This document shows positions 17,192-26,220 of a stretch of DNA of 64,000 bases, piece by piece. Where the stretch lies: the NCBI RefSeq assembly GCF_027186265.1, contig NZ_CP114176.1:1798001-1862000 (forward strand). Direction: 5' to 3'. The DNA is from Lentibacillus daqui. GTDB lineage: Bacteria > Bacillota > Bacilli > Bacillales > Amphibacillaceae. Position 1 is the stretch's first letter. The number at the start of each line of letters is the position of its first letter. The position numbers and the translations under genes were made by a program. The notes beneath the pieces are model-generated. The model saw only the letters and a program-made list of their open reading frames with translations, made no database searches and was not told the DNA's origin.

Positions 17192-17977
17192 ATGACCTGT
17201 AAAAAAATGTTCCTATTATTTATTATCATATGTTTCTTTTCCGTAGGACTCCAGGCATCACACCCCCCAAAAACTGTACATGCTTTTAGTGACCAAGTTA
17301 TTCAAAAAGGTGCAACAGGAGACGATGTTATCGAGCTTCAGGCCAGATTGCAATACATTGGTTTCTATAAGGGGAAGATTGATGGAGTTTTTGGGTGGGG
17401 AACATATTGGGCATTACGAAATTTTCAACAGGAATTCGGGATGAAGGTAGATGGGCTTGCGGGTCCGAAATTAAAGCAAAAGCTAGTTAAGGCAACGAAG
17501 TATGATAAACAACGCATACTTAAACAAATGGGGAACGGACAGGCGGCTGCCAATCAAGGCGGTGGAAATAACACGAATAAGCAAAGCAACACAACAACTT
17601 CGGTTAACGTACCCCAAGGTTTTTCGCAAAATGATATTAAATTAATCGCTAATGCGGTATATGGTGAATCACGTGGAGAGTCGTATGTCGGTCAGGTTGC
17701 TGTTGCAGCAGTAATATTAAACCGGGTGGAAAGTCCGAATTTCCCGAATACAGTTTCCGGTGTTATCTTTGAACCATTGGCCTTTACAGCCGTTGCGGAC
17801 GGACAAATTTGGTTAACACCAAACGAAACAGCAAAAAGAGCAACACTGGATGCAATCAATGGCTGGGATCCAACAGGAAATGCACTATATTATTTCAATC
17901 CAGCAACAGCTACATCTGCCTGGATTTGGTCCAGACCGCAAATCAAACAAATTGGTAAGCACATATTTTGTAAATAG
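17192..17977 (+). CDS. sleB: Spore cortex-lytic enzyme SleB
   Basis: The 261-residue protein has a signal peptide (KKMFLLFIIICFFSVGLQAS), a peptidoglycan-binding domain (about 40-100, VIELQARLQYIGFYKGKIDG), an Asn/Gln/Thr-rich linker (115-135) and a C-terminal hydrolase_2 domain from about 140 (IANAVYGESRGESYVGQVAV), which holds the catalytic glutamate. SleB is a lytic transglycosylase that acts on muramic-lactam cortex during germination; it is made in the forespore. ypeB follows 15 bases later and is needed for SleB stability and localisation. AGGAGG precedes ATG. Confidence 0.95.
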   Translation: MTCKKMFLLFIIICFFSVGLQASHPPKTVHAFSDQVIQKGATGDDVIELQARLQYIGFYKGKIDGVFGWGTYWALRNFQQEFGMKVDGLAGPKLKQKLVKATKYDKQRILKQMGNGQAAANQGGGNNTNKQSNTTTSVNVPQGFSQNDIKLIANAVYGESRGESYVGQVAVAAVILNRVESPNFPNTVSGVIFEPLAFTAVADGQIWLTPNETAKRATLDAINGWDPTGNALYYFNPATATSAWIWSRPQIKQIGKHIFCK

Positions 17978-17992
17978 AAAGGTGTGATAGAC

Positions 17993-19327
17993 ATGACTCG
18001 ATGGATATTAATTACCGTATTGGCAGTTGGCTTGGTTGGAGTTGGAATTTGGGGTTATCAGGAGCATCGTGATAAAAATGCAGTTCTTATGCAAGCAGAG
18101 AATACCTATCAACGCTCATTTCACGACCTCTCATACAATATGGATTTATTAAATGACAAGATCGGCACGGCACTTGCGATGAACTCCAGGGGAACATTAT
18201 CTCCGCAATTAGCCGAAATTTGGCGTCTCTCATCAAACGCACTATCTGATGTTGGACAACTGCCATTGTCGTTGCTTCCATTTAATAAGACAGAGGAGTT
18301 TCTGTCCAATATTGGTGATTTTACCTATAAAACAGCGGTTAGGGATTTAGATAAAAAGCCGCTGACCGATCAGGAAACAAAAAAGTTGGAGACATTATAT
18401 AAACAATCGGGTGATATCACGAATGAATTGCGCCAAGTACAACACGTTGTCCTCAATAATAATCTTCGTTGGATGGACGTACAGCTCGCCTTGGCATCTG
18501 ATAAAGCCAAATCGGATAACACAATCATTGATGGACTGAAAACTGTCGAGAAAAAATCAGAAGGGTTCTCAGAAAGCAACCTGAATACTGCACCAACCGG
18601 AAAGTCATCACAGGAACATCAATATAAATTTCTGAATGGGAATAAAATCTCAAAAAACGAGGCATTAAAGCGTGCCAGGTCACTTTTGCAGATTTCAAAT
18701 GACGATGATGTCACGCTAACCAAAAGTGGTAAAGGTGCAGATATACCGTTCTACAGTATATCCTCTAAAGATGGCGACAAATCTTCTTATATGGATATAT
18801 CAGAACAAGGGGGAAAACCTATTTCACTTGTTGTCGACCGTCCAGTGGGAGAACAAAAACTGAGCCTCAATGATGGCTTAAAAAAGGCTGAAGCCAACTT
18901 AAAAAAATATGGTTTTGATCATATGAAATTTTTCCAAAGCAGTCAATATGATAATGTTGGTGTCTATTCTTTTCTTTATGATGACGATGGTGTCCGGGTT
19001 TATTCTGATGCAGTTCAGGTGAAAGTGGGACTGGATAAGGGAGATATATTAGGCTTAACCGCAAGAGAATACTACATGAACCATACCGATCGGGATATAG
19101 CCAAACCTAACATTACGAAAGATGAAGCTAAAGCAAAAGTCAACCCGGAAGTAAAGATTAACGAAGAACATTTGGCGGTGATTGATAATGATTCGGGTGA
19201 CGAGGTATTAACGTACGAATTCCTTGGTGTACTTGGTAATGAAACATACCGCATTTTTATTAATGCAATGGATGGCAGCGAGGAGAAAGTAGAAAAAATG
19301 GGTGGAACGGAACTGAAATATGCATGA
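17993..19327 (+). CDS. ypeB: Germination protein YpeB
   Basis: The 444-residue protein has an N-terminal membrane anchor (WILITVLAVGLVGVGIWGY), a helical region to about 200, a Ser-rich linker and C-terminal repeats of the PepSY type (for example ISKNEALKRARSLL, LSLNDGLKKAEANL and ITKDEAKAKVNPEV, three units). YpeB is exported in the forespore and protects SleB; the PepSY repeats may hold SleB inactive until germination. ATG 17993 is preceded by AAAGGTGTGAT; GTG 17984 is within that site. A terminator follows. Confidence 0.94.
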   Translation: MTRWILITVLAVGLVGVGIWGYQEHRDKNAVLMQAENTYQRSFHDLSYNMDLLNDKIGTALAMNSRGTLSPQLAEIWRLSSNALSDVGQLPLSLLPFNKTEEFLSNIGDFTYKTAVRDLDKKPLTDQETKKLETLYKQSGDITNELRQVQHVVLNNNLRWMDVQLALASDKAKSDNTIIDGLKTVEKKSEGFSESNLNTAPTGKSSQEHQYKFLNGNKISKNEALKRARSLLQISNDDDVTLTKSGKGADIPFYSISSKDGDKSSYMDISEQGGKPISLVVDRPVGEQKLSLNDGLKKAEANLKKYGFDHMKFFQSSQYDNVGVYSFLYDDDGVRVYSDAVQVKVGLDKGDILGLTAREYYMNHTDRDIAKPNITKDEAKAKVNPEVKINEEHLAVIDNDSGDEVLTYEFLGVLGNETYRIFINAMDGSEEKVEKMGGTELKYA

Positions 19328-19330
19328 CAT

Positions 19331-19366
19331 TCGGGGATGGGCAAAACGCCCCTCCCTTTTCATTTA
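19331..19366 (+). terminator. Terminator of sleB-ypeB
   Basis: GGGC/GCCC with outer GGGA/TCCC (one T-C mismatch) around AAAAC, followed by TTTTCATTT. Confidence 0.7.
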
Positions 19367-19388
19367 CAGGTAATCGTGGGTAATCATT

Positions 19389-19622
19389 GTCGCTATCCGG
19401 GCACTTCCGCTTTTGATCGTCCAGCTCCAGTGCCCAGCGACTAGCAAACTTCAGAATTCTTCCTCCGATAAGTCAACATCGGTTCGTAAGTTAAAGGAAG
19501 GCCGACTAAGAACGGCCTTTGCGGCCAACGTCGGCATACCCCTTTTGCAGGGGCATGTTTCCTTTATCTCGTCAGAATCCTTCCAGTTTGTACGTCGCTA
19601 TCCGGGCACTTCCGCTTTTGAT
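19389..19622. repeat. Dispersed repeat family 1, copy A
   Basis: A 234-base element in the ypeB-cmk gap. It begins and ends with a perfect 29-base direct repeat (19389-19417 and 19594-19622, GTCGCTATCCGGGCACTTCC onwards). Its 138-base core (19435-19572) matches the reverse complement of 31376-31513 with about six differences by eye. The core contains nested inverted repeats: GCCGAC/GTCGGC, GGCC/GGCC and CCCC/GGGG. No protein is expected; the frame over it is a by-product. In B. subtilis ypfA and ypfB occupy this gap and are absent here. Confidence 0.85.
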
Positions 19623-19723
19623 ATAATTATGTTATTATTTCTATAGTGTTTTTCTTTTCATGTCTTTTGGGCTTGAATGGGTTATTATGTATTACTGGGT
19701 AATGAGAGGAATGAGTAACATTA

Positions 19724-20398
19724 ATGAAGGAACAAATCAGAATAGCAATTGACGGGCCTGCTGCAGCGGGAAAAAGCACCGTGGCGAGAATTGTCGCTCG
19801 TAAGCTTAGTTATATTTATATTGATACAGGTGCCATGTACCGCGCTTTAACGCTGAAGGCATTACGAGAAGACGTCCCTGTTGATGACGAAATACGTTTG
19901 TCCGAGCTGTTAATACATACTGAAATTGTGCTCATGCAGGCAGAAGGAGGACAAAGCGTTTTAGTAGATGGTGAAGATGTCACATCGGAAATTCGCTCGT
20001 TGCCAATTACCAATCAAGTTTCCTATGTAGCCAAACATCCAAGTATACGCAAAGAAATGGTCAAACGGCAGCAGGAACTTGCCGCAACAGGCGGGGTGGT
20101 AATGGATGGGCGGGATATCGGCACCCATGTATTGCCGGATGCCGAAGTGAAAATATTTCTTTTGGCAACAGTGGAAGAACGAGCAAGACGCAGGTATAAA
20201 GAAAACGAAGAAAAAGGCTTTCATTCGGATTTGGATGAACTGAAAAAGGAAATAGAACAACGGGATCTGATTGATTCAAAACGGGAGACGGCGCCACTAG
20301 TCAAGGCAAAAGATGCTGTTGAAGTAGATACGACATCATTGTCAATCAGGGAAGTGGCAGCGCTTATATTGGATCAGGTCAAAAAAGTAATCAGTTGA
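19724..20398 (+). CDS. cmk: Cytidylate kinase
   Basis: The 224-residue kinase phosphorylates CMP and dCMP with ATP. The P-loop DGPAAAGKST (about 9-18), the GAMYRALTLKA region after YIDT, the GRDIGTHVLPDA motif and the LID arginines in ATVEERARRRY are all present. It starts at ATG 19724 after GAGAGGAATGAG. The gene follows the repeat and heads a cmk-plsC-ypfD run, a gene order seen in several Bacillaceae. Confidence 0.95.
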   Translation: MKEQIRIAIDGPAAAGKSTVARIVARKLSYIYIDTGAMYRALTLKALREDVPVDDEIRLSELLIHTEIVLMQAEGGQSVLVDGEDVTSEIRSLPITNQVSYVAKHPSIRKEMVKRQQELAATGGVVMDGRDIGTHVLPDAEVKIFLLATVEERARRRYKENEEKGFHSDLDELKKEIEQRDLIDSKRETAPLVKAKDAVEVDTTSLSIREVAALILDQVKKVIS

Positions 20399-20414
20399 AA
20401 TGGATGGATGAATT

Positions 20415-21014
20415 ATGAGCTTTTATCATTTTGCAAAGGTCATTGTATCGCTTATCTTTTTTCCTTTGTATCGCATCCACGTAATCGGTAAAAATAATGT
20501 ACCAAGTTCAGGTCCTGTGATCATTTGCAGTAATCATATATCCAATTTGGATCCCCCGGTAGTCGGAATCACCTCACCCCGAGAGATTTATTTTATGGCA
20601 AAAGGGGAATTATTCAACAAACGTTTTTTGAACAAGTTATTATCAGCGTTTCATGCCTTCCCGGTGAAAAGAGGAATGAGCGACCGTAACGCATTGCGAA
20701 AAGGGCTAAATATCCTTAAAGAAGGTCATACACTGGGGCTCTTTCCTGAAGGGACAAGGAGTAAGACCGGGGAATTGGGCGAGCCATTAGCAGGCGCTGG
20801 GTTTTTTGCTTTACGTTCCAATGCGACAATTGTTCCATGCTTCATTTCCGGGCCATATAAACCGTTTCACAAACAAACGGTTATATACGGAAAACCAATG
20901 AATATAGAAGCTTACCGTAACAGCAAGAGTTCCGCCAAAGAATGTGCGGAAGCAATTATGGCCGAAATCAAATTGTTAAAAGATCAGCATGAATCTACTT
21001 TACTTGACAAATAA
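20415..21014 (+). CDS. plsC: 1-acyl-sn-glycerol-3-phosphate acyltransferase
   Basis: The 199-residue membrane-associated enzyme makes phosphatidic acid. It has an N-terminal hydrophobic segment (KVIVSLIFFPLYRI), the catalytic HxxxxD box in SNHISNLDP (about 35-43) and the substrate motif FPEGTRS (about 113-119). It lies 16 bases after cmk. B. subtilis has its plsC elsewhere, so the position is a difference, but the family assignment is firm. The ribosome-binding site (GGATGGAT) is modest. Confidence 0.92.
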   Translation: MSFYHFAKVIVSLIFFPLYRIHVIGKNNVPSSGPVIICSNHISNLDPPVVGITSPREIYFMAKGELFNKRFLNKLLSAFHAFPVKRGMSDRNALRKGLNILKEGHTLGLFPEGTRSKTGELGEPLAGAGFFALRSNATIVPCFISGPYKPFHKQTVIYGKPMNIEAYRNSKSSAKECAEAIMAEIKLLKDQHESTLLDK

Positions 21015-21084
21015 ATATAACTGTTAGAAGTTAGAAAAAAGAATATTTTATTATTTAGTTGGCTGTGTATCTTAAGGAGGCAAT

Positions 21085-22218
21085 ATGATGAGTGAATCAA
21101 ATCATGAGTTAACCGAAGTTTCGATAGGCGATGTTGTGACCGGGACCGTTATAAAGGTAGAGGAAAAACAGGTTTTGGTCGACATTGGATATAAAACAGA
21201 AGGGATTGTTCCGATTAGTGAGCTGTCCAACCTTCATGTAGAAACAACAGGCGATGTGGTTAAAGAAGGCGATGAACTGCAATTGAAGGTAAAGAAAGTA
21301 GAGGATGATGAGGTAGTCTTATCGAAGCGTGCAGTAGATGCGGACAAGGCTTGGGACACTTTGGAAACCAAATATCAAAATGGCGATATTATAGAAACAG
21401 AGGTTAAAGAAGTTGTCAAAGGTGGCTTAGTCGTTGATATTGGTCTGCGCGGATTTATTCCTGCCTCACTTGTAGAAACTTATTATGTAGAGGATTTTTC
21501 AGAATATCTTCATCAGCCAATAACCGTGAAAATTGTTGATCTGGACAAAGAACAAAACCGGGTTATTTTATCCCACCGCGCTGTCGTGGAGGATGAGCAG
21601 ACTGCGAGAAAACAGCAATTATTACAATCATTGGAAGCGGGTCAAGTGCTGGAAGGAACCGTACAGCGAATTACGAGTTTCGGTGTATTTGTTGATCTTG
21701 GCGGAATTGATGGCCTTGTCCATATATCCCAGCTTGCTCATGAACATGTTAATAAGGCATCAGATGTTGTATCAGAGGGCGATAAAATTAAGGTCGAGGT
21801 ATTGGCTGTCGATCGTGACAATGAACGCATTTCACTGTCGCGGAAAGCTACATTGCCTGGCCCGTGGGAAAATATAGAAGAACGCATTTCCAAAGGTGAC
21901 GTTCTCGAAGGTACAGTGAAGCGGCTGGTAAACTTTGGCGCGTTTGTTGAAGTGTTACCAGGTGTAGAGGGCTTAGTGCATATTTCCCAAATCGCCAATC
22001 GTCACATTGGTACACCACAGGAGGTATTGGAAGAAGGTCAAACGGTCAAGGTTAAAGTCCTTGATGTTAATGAAACAGAAGAACGCATATCACTAAGTAT
22101 TAAAGACTTGGAAGAGCAACAAGCCACAGACGATTATAAGCAATATGAGAAAGACGATGATCAATCCAGTTTCCAGCTCGGTGATATGATTGGTGATAAA
22201 TTGAATAAATATAAGTAA
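21085..22218 (+). CDS. ypfD: S1-domain RNA-binding protein YpfD (RpsA-like)
   Basis: The 377-residue protein consists of four S1 repeats, each opening with a G-D-V-x-x-G-T-V type strand: about 12-80, 98-165, 185-255 and 270-340 (for example GFVFVDLGGIDGLVHISQL-like stretches at the third). It has an acidic end QLGDMIGDKLNKYK as in B. subtilis YpfD. It resembles ribosomal protein S1 but has four rather than six domains, and it is not essential in B. subtilis. Two adjacent ATGs (21085, 21088) follow AAGGAGG; the second has better spacing. Confidence 0.92.
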   Translation: MMSESNHELTEVSIGDVVTGTVIKVEEKQVLVDIGYKTEGIVPISELSNLHVETTGDVVKEGDELQLKVKKVEDDEVVLSKRAVDADKAWDTLETKYQNGDIIETEVKEVVKGGLVVDIGLRGFIPASLVETYYVEDFSEYLHQPITVKIVDLDKEQNRVILSHRAVVEDEQTARKQQLLQSLEAGQVLEGTVQRITSFGVFVDLGGIDGLVHISQLAHEHVNKASDVVSEGDKIKVEVLAVDRDNERISLSRKATLPGPWENIEERISKGDVLEGTVKRLVNFGAFVEVLPGVEGLVHISQIANRHIGTPQEVLEEGQTVKVKVLDVNETEERISLSIKDLEEQQATDDYKQYEKDDDQSSFQLGDMIGDKLNKYK

Positions 22219-22240
22219 GTAAAACTTAAATAAAAAAATA

Positions 22241-22274
22241 AAAGTTCCTCATGGATGTCGTGAGGAACTTTTTT
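22241..22274 (+). terminator. Terminator of ypfD
   Basis: AAAGTTCCTCA pairs with TGAGGAACTTT around a 9-base loop, followed by TTTTTT. Confidence 0.9.
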
Positions 22275-22322
22275 GTTTAAGAAACCGCCATAGTAGTTAT
22301 AATACTAAGGGTGGTGAGTTCA

Positions 22323-22946
22323 TTGACAGACGGATTAATATTTTTATGGTTTTCTTGGATATTATGGATCATAGTTACGTTCTTTATGCGGAAAGGACGA
22401 AAACGAACGTATTTTGCCTGTGTGTTGCTATTGTTAATTTGCGGTTCAAATATGACATGGGAAATTGGAGAATATAAGGTTACTTTTTCATTTTTAATTC
22501 TGTTCGTTTCACTTGTTTTTTTTCATACTATCGCTCAGTCACTTTACCTGTTATTTTCCGCATTTACCCTTTGTCTTGCTTATACTGGTATTCTATTTTG
22601 GGAACAAATCACGCCGATATGGATGTTTTTGCCACGAATGATACTTATCCCCCTTGTACTGGTTACTATCATTTCTGTGCTAATCAAATCATTCGAACAC
22701 AAATTGGCAATTGGATTATTCGGAATTACTTTTGGAGAAATATATCATAGTGTTGTTTTAGTGAGGTATACGATTCGGGAACCCATCGGGGATACGGCAT
22801 TTTTTGATATGTTAATGACATTTTTGATGCTTCTTACTGTTCTTGAAATATTGCATAAAGGAAAAACTGTCTTATACGCTTTTGCCCAAACATTCTCACG
22901 GCCAACTGTTAAAAAGCATAAAGTACACAAAACATTAAATGGATGA
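22323..22946 (+). CDS. yphA: Multi-span membrane protein YphA
   Basis: A 207-residue very hydrophobic protein with about six or seven membrane segments and a short basic tail (KKHKVHKTLNG). It occupies the yphA slot between ypfD and der. No catalytic motif is visible and the function is unknown. I prefer TTG 22323, eight bases after AGGGTGG, to the GTG codons at 22311 and 22314 that lie in the binding site. Confidence 0.8.
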   Translation: MTDGLIFLWFSWILWIIVTFFMRKGRKRTYFACVLLLLICGSNMTWEIGEYKVTFSFLILFVSLVFFHTIAQSLYLLFSAFTLCLAYTGILFWEQITPIWMFLPRMILIPLVLVTIISVLIKSFEHKLAIGLFGITFGEIYHSVVLVRYTIREPIGDTAFFDMLMTFLMLLTVLEILHKGKTVLYAFAQTFSRPTVKKHKVHKTLNG

Positions 22947-22969
22947 CTACGAGTTCGACAGGAAATATG

Positions 22970-22998
22970 TTGTGATTAGTGTGTGCTTTTGCTAGAAT
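22970..22998 (+). promoter_or_regulatory. Sigma-A-type promoter of der-gpsA
   Basis: TTGTGA (22970-22975), a 17-base spacer and TAGAAT (22993-22998) lie 65 bases before the der start. Confidence 0.6.
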
Positions 22999-23062
22999 TA
23001 ATAAAGCTGTAACAGGGAATCTTTCCCGAAACAGTAGAAAGTGTAGAAAGGATGTTCCTTTC

Positions 23063-24373
23063 ATGAGGAAATCTGTTATTGCAATTGTAGGCAGACCAAA
23101 TGTCGGAAAATCAACCATCTTTAATCGGCTGGTTGGCGAGCGTATATCAATCGTAGAAGACATTCCAGGAGTTACAAGAGATCGTATTTATGCAGAAGGA
23201 GAATGGTTAACATCAACATTTAATATTATTGATACCGGTGGAATTGAAGTTGGAGATGAACCATTACTGGTAAAGATGCGCCAACAAGCGGAAGTGGCGA
23301 TCGAGGAAGCAGACGTCATCATCTTTTTGGTAAATGGACGTGAAGGAATTACAGCTGCTGATGAAGAAGTAGCTAAAATATTATATAAGTCAAACAAACC
23401 GGTTGTTCTGGCGGTAAATAAAGTAGATAACCCGGAAATGCGGGAACAAATTTACGAATTTTATTCCCTTGGATTTGGCGAACCATATCCAATTTCCGGT
23501 GCGCATGGACTTGGTCTTGGTGATATGCTGGATGCAGTCGTTGAGCTGTTTCCAGAACGGGAATTAGTTGATGAAAACGAAGATACGATCCATTTTAGTG
23601 TAATTGGCCGTCCGAACGTTGGAAAGTCATCATTGGTAAACGCTATTTTAAATGAGGATAGGGTAATCGTCAGTGAAATAGAGGGCACGACAAGAGACGC
23701 CATTGATACCAAATTGCGCAAAGACGACCAGGAATACGTCATTATTGATACAGCTGGAATAAGAAAGCGCGGGAAAGTATACGAAACAACGGAAAAATAC
23801 AGTGTGTTACGAGCATTAAAGGCAATTGAACGATCAGACGTTGTTTTAGTACTTATTGATGCAGAAACAGGTATCCGTGAGCAAGACAAGAAGGTTGCCG
23901 GTTATGCCCATGATGCTGGACGAGCTATTGTGATCGTTGTTAATAAATGGGATACTGTAAAATCAGATGAGAAGGCAATGAAAGAGTTTGAAACAAAGGT
24001 CAGGGCACATTTTCAATTTTTGGATTATGCGCCAATTGTTTTCTTGTCTGCTAAGACGAAAAAGCGATTGCATACACTGTTACCTGCCATCAATCTGGCG
24101 AGTGAAAACCATGCCAAACGGGTGCCAACCAATGTTTTGAATGATGTTATTATGGATGCCTTGGCAATGAACCCAACGCCAACTATAAAAGGGAAACGGC
24201 TGAAAGTTCTTTATACAACACAAGTGGCAGCGAAACCACCCGCTTTTGTTGTGTTTGTCAATGATCCGGAGTTAATGCATTTTTCCTATAAACGTTTTTT
24301 GGAAAACAAGATCAGGGATGCGTTTGGATTTGTTGGTACACCGATAAAAATTTTTGCACGAAAAAGGCAATAG
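23063..24373 (+). CDS. der: Ribosome assembly GTPase Der (EngA)
   Basis: The 436-residue protein (same length as in B. subtilis) has two tandem GTPase domains, with P-loops GRPNVGKST (about 10-18) and GRPNVGKSS (about 183-191), DTGG and DTAG switch II motifs, NKVD and NKWD specificity motifs, and a C-terminal KH-like domain. It acts in maturation of the 50S ribosomal subunit. ATG 23063 is chosen because GAAAGGATG precedes it and the family begins M-x-x-x-V-I-A-I-V-G-R; the longer upstream reading has no site. gpsA follows in the same run. Confidence 0.96.
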   Translation: MRKSVIAIVGRPNVGKSTIFNRLVGERISIVEDIPGVTRDRIYAEGEWLTSTFNIIDTGGIEVGDEPLLVKMRQQAEVAIEEADVIIFLVNGREGITAADEEVAKILYKSNKPVVLAVNKVDNPEMREQIYEFYSLGFGEPYPISGAHGLGLGDMLDAVVELFPERELVDENEDTIHFSVIGRPNVGKSSLVNAILNEDRVIVSEIEGTTRDAIDTKLRKDDQEYVIIDTAGIRKRGKVYETTEKYSVLRALKAIERSDVVLVLIDAETGIREQDKKVAGYAHDAGRAIVIVVNKWDTVKSDEKAMKEFETKVRAHFQFLDYAPIVFLSAKTKKRLHTLLPAINLASENHAKRVPTNVLNDVIMDALAMNPTPTIKGKRLKVLYTTQVAAKPPAFVVFVNDPELMHFSYKRFLENKIRDAFGFVGTPIKIFARKRQ

Positions 24374-24386
24374 GAGGAGAACTATT

Positions 24387-25433
24387 TTGGCAAAAGTTGC
24401 TGTACTAGGTGCCGGAAGTTGGGGCACCGCATTAAGTATTGTACTTGCAGATAAAGGACATGATGTACGGTTATGGACGCATCGCAAGGAACAGGCGGAT
24501 GCGATTAATACAACCCATAAGAATGAAAAGTATCTGGAAATTATGATTCCGGAAAAAATAATAGCGTATCATGATTTACAACAGGCAATACAAGATGTAT
24601 CTGCCATTATTCTAGTCGTTCCAACGAAAGCGATCCGGGAAGTATGCAGCCAATTGGATACACTATTGGAGGAAAAAGTTACCCTCATTCATGCATCGAA
24701 AGGGATTGAACCAGAGAGCCTGAAACGTGTTTCCGAAATGATAGCCGAAGAAATGTCCCAGTACAAAAATGACGATATTGTTGTGCTTTCCGGACCGAGT
24801 CATGCCGAAGAAGTTGCAAAACGGCAACCAACAACAGTTACTGTTTCGTCATTAAATGAAAAAAATGCATGTGTGGCCCAAGACCTGTTTATGAGTGATA
24901 CATTTCGTGTGTATACCAGCACGGATGTAATTGGGGTTGAGCTTGGCGGCGCTCTAAAAAATATCATCGCCCTTGGTGCAGGAATTTCGGATGGGTTGGG
25001 ATATGGAGACAATGCAAAAGCAGCGCTCATTACCAGAGGATTAGCAGAAATTGCCCGGCTTGGGGCTTCACTTGGTGCCAATCCGTTAACTTTCCTTGGA
25101 TTACCTGGTGTAGGGGATTTAATCGTAACTTGTACAAGTGTACACAGCAGGAATTGGCGAGCCGGAAATCTATTGGGAAAAGGAAACAAGCTCGACCAGG
25201 TATTAAGTCAGATGGGAATGGTTGTCGAAGGGGTCAGAACGGCAAAAGCTGCCTATCAATTTGCCCAAAAACAAGAAATTGAAATGCCAATAACTGCTGG
25301 TATTCATAAAATATTGTTTGAAGATGCCAAACCAAAAGATGTGGTTGACCAATTAATGAATCGGACAAAACGGGATGAAATGGATGATTTGGCTGTATTG
25401 TTAAGTAATCGATATTCGTCCAATACGGATTAA
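24387..25433 (+). CDS. gpsA: Glycerol-3-phosphate dehydrogenase [NAD(P)+]
   Basis: The 348-residue enzyme reduces dihydroxyacetone phosphate to sn-glycerol 3-phosphate for phospholipid synthesis. The N-terminal nucleotide motif is VLGAGSWGTAL, and the catalytic region with the active lysine is GALKNIIALGAGISDG; LSGPSHAEE is also conserved. TTG 24387 is chosen, seven bases after AGGAGGAG, and gives the expected N-terminus. It lies 13 bases after der, so the two share a transcript. Confidence 0.94.
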   Translation: MAKVAVLGAGSWGTALSIVLADKGHDVRLWTHRKEQADAINTTHKNEKYLEIMIPEKIIAYHDLQQAIQDVSAIILVVPTKAIREVCSQLDTLLEEKVTLIHASKGIEPESLKRVSEMIAEEMSQYKNDDIVVLSGPSHAEEVAKRQPTTVTVSSLNEKNACVAQDLFMSDTFRVYTSTDVIGVELGGALKNIIALGAGISDGLGYGDNAKAALITRGLAEIARLGASLGANPLTFLGLPGVGDLIVTCTSVHSRNWRAGNLLGKGNKLDQVLSQMGMVVEGVRTAKAAYQFAQKQEIEMPITAGIHKILFEDAKPKDVVDQLMNRTKRDEMDDLAVLLSNRYSSNTD

Positions 25434-25452
25434 ACTAGCCTAATATCCACTC

Positions 25453-25479
25453 ACTTTCCCCCTTACCTTGCATATAATA
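25453..25479 (+). promoter_or_regulatory. Sigma-K-type promoter of spoVIF
   Basis: AC (25453-25454), 16 bases, then CATATAATA (25471-25479) matches the mother-cell sigma-K pattern AC-N16-CATAnnnTA exactly, 30 bases upstream of the spoVIF start. Confidence 0.6.
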
Positions 25480-25509
25480 TGATGAATTAAATTGCAAGGA
25501 GGGAAGCTA

Positions 25510-25770
25510 GTGAGCAATTTTCAAAAGAGTCTCTTTGACAAACTAAACCAAAAAGCTAACATCGATCCCAACGAAGTATATAAAGTGGCTGATTCGGTCA
25601 AAAACGCGAACTTTTCCGATGAAAAAACCGTTCGGGATTTGGTACGCAGGCTGTCAAAATTGGCAAACAAACCAATTTCCAAAGAAAAAGAAGACAAAAT
25701 TGTACAATCTATTACGAAAAATAAAATGCCAGCAGATATGCAATCACTGAATCAACTATTTAAAAAGTAA
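25510..25770 (+). CDS. spoVIF: Stage VI sporulation protein F
   Basis: The 86-residue protein (SNFQKSLFDKLNQKANIDPN...) matches the SpoVIF (YjcC) family, a small helical protein needed for late coat assembly through GerE-dependent genes in B. subtilis. GTG 25510 follows AAGGAGGGAAG; the upstream ATG frame start covers the ribosome-binding site. In B. subtilis the gene lies near the cot cluster; here it sits between gpsA and yphE. A sigma-K-type promoter lies just upstream. Confidence 0.85.
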   Translation: MSNFQKSLFDKLNQKANIDPNEVYKVADSVKNANFSDEKTVRDLVRRLSKLANKPISKEKEDKIVQSITKNKMPADMQSLNQLFKK

Positions 25771-26011
25771 TAAGAACTGGGCAAGTTGAGGATGCAAATA
25801 CGGAAAATCTTGCATAAAATAAATCGCACAAGCATTCATGGATAGAGTTGTTGTGGGTGTTATTTAGTCAATCTGAGATGAAGTTAGCCCTCCTTCATCT
25901 CAGGAAATATTTTCGGACGTTTTAAACAAAAGGTCTTTTCGTGCGATGGGCAATAATCATGTGTTATAATAATTTGTCAGGTTATGAGGTGCTCGATTTA
26001 GAGGTGAGGTT

Positions 26012-26206
26012 ATGTCAGTAGGCTTAATAAAAATGTGGATATCCTTTGCTGGAATAATCCTGCTGTTAATAGCAATCGGTCTGATTCTCTTAAGCAGATA
26101 CAAGCTGAAAGGATTTTTTGCTATCATCATTTCTGTACTTGCTTATATCTGTTTGATTTTAGGCGGTATTATTATATTTTATATTGTTCTTAGCGGGCCA
26201 GTGTAG
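26012..26206 (+). CDS. yphE: DUF2768 two-span membrane protein YphE
   Basis: The 64-residue protein is nearly all hydrophobic, with two membrane segments (about 8-28 and 35-60) separated by RYKLKG. It occupies the yphE slot between gpsA and yphF, and DUF2768 members have this size. GAGGTGAGG precedes the ATG. The function is unknown; the association with the yphF lipoprotein (15 bases downstream) suggests one transcript. Confidence 0.82.
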   Translation: MSVGLIKMWISFAGIILLLIAIGLILLSRYKLKGFFAIIISVLAYICLILGGIIIFYIVLSGPV

Positions 26207-26220
26207 GAGGAGACACACCA

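Noticed and set aside
19413..19646. Frame sharing a peptide (KSTSVRKLKEGRL...) with a frame at 31374-31607
   Set aside because: The shared peptide follows from the shared DNA repeat; there is no proper ribosome-binding site and the flanks differ, so it is not a protein family.
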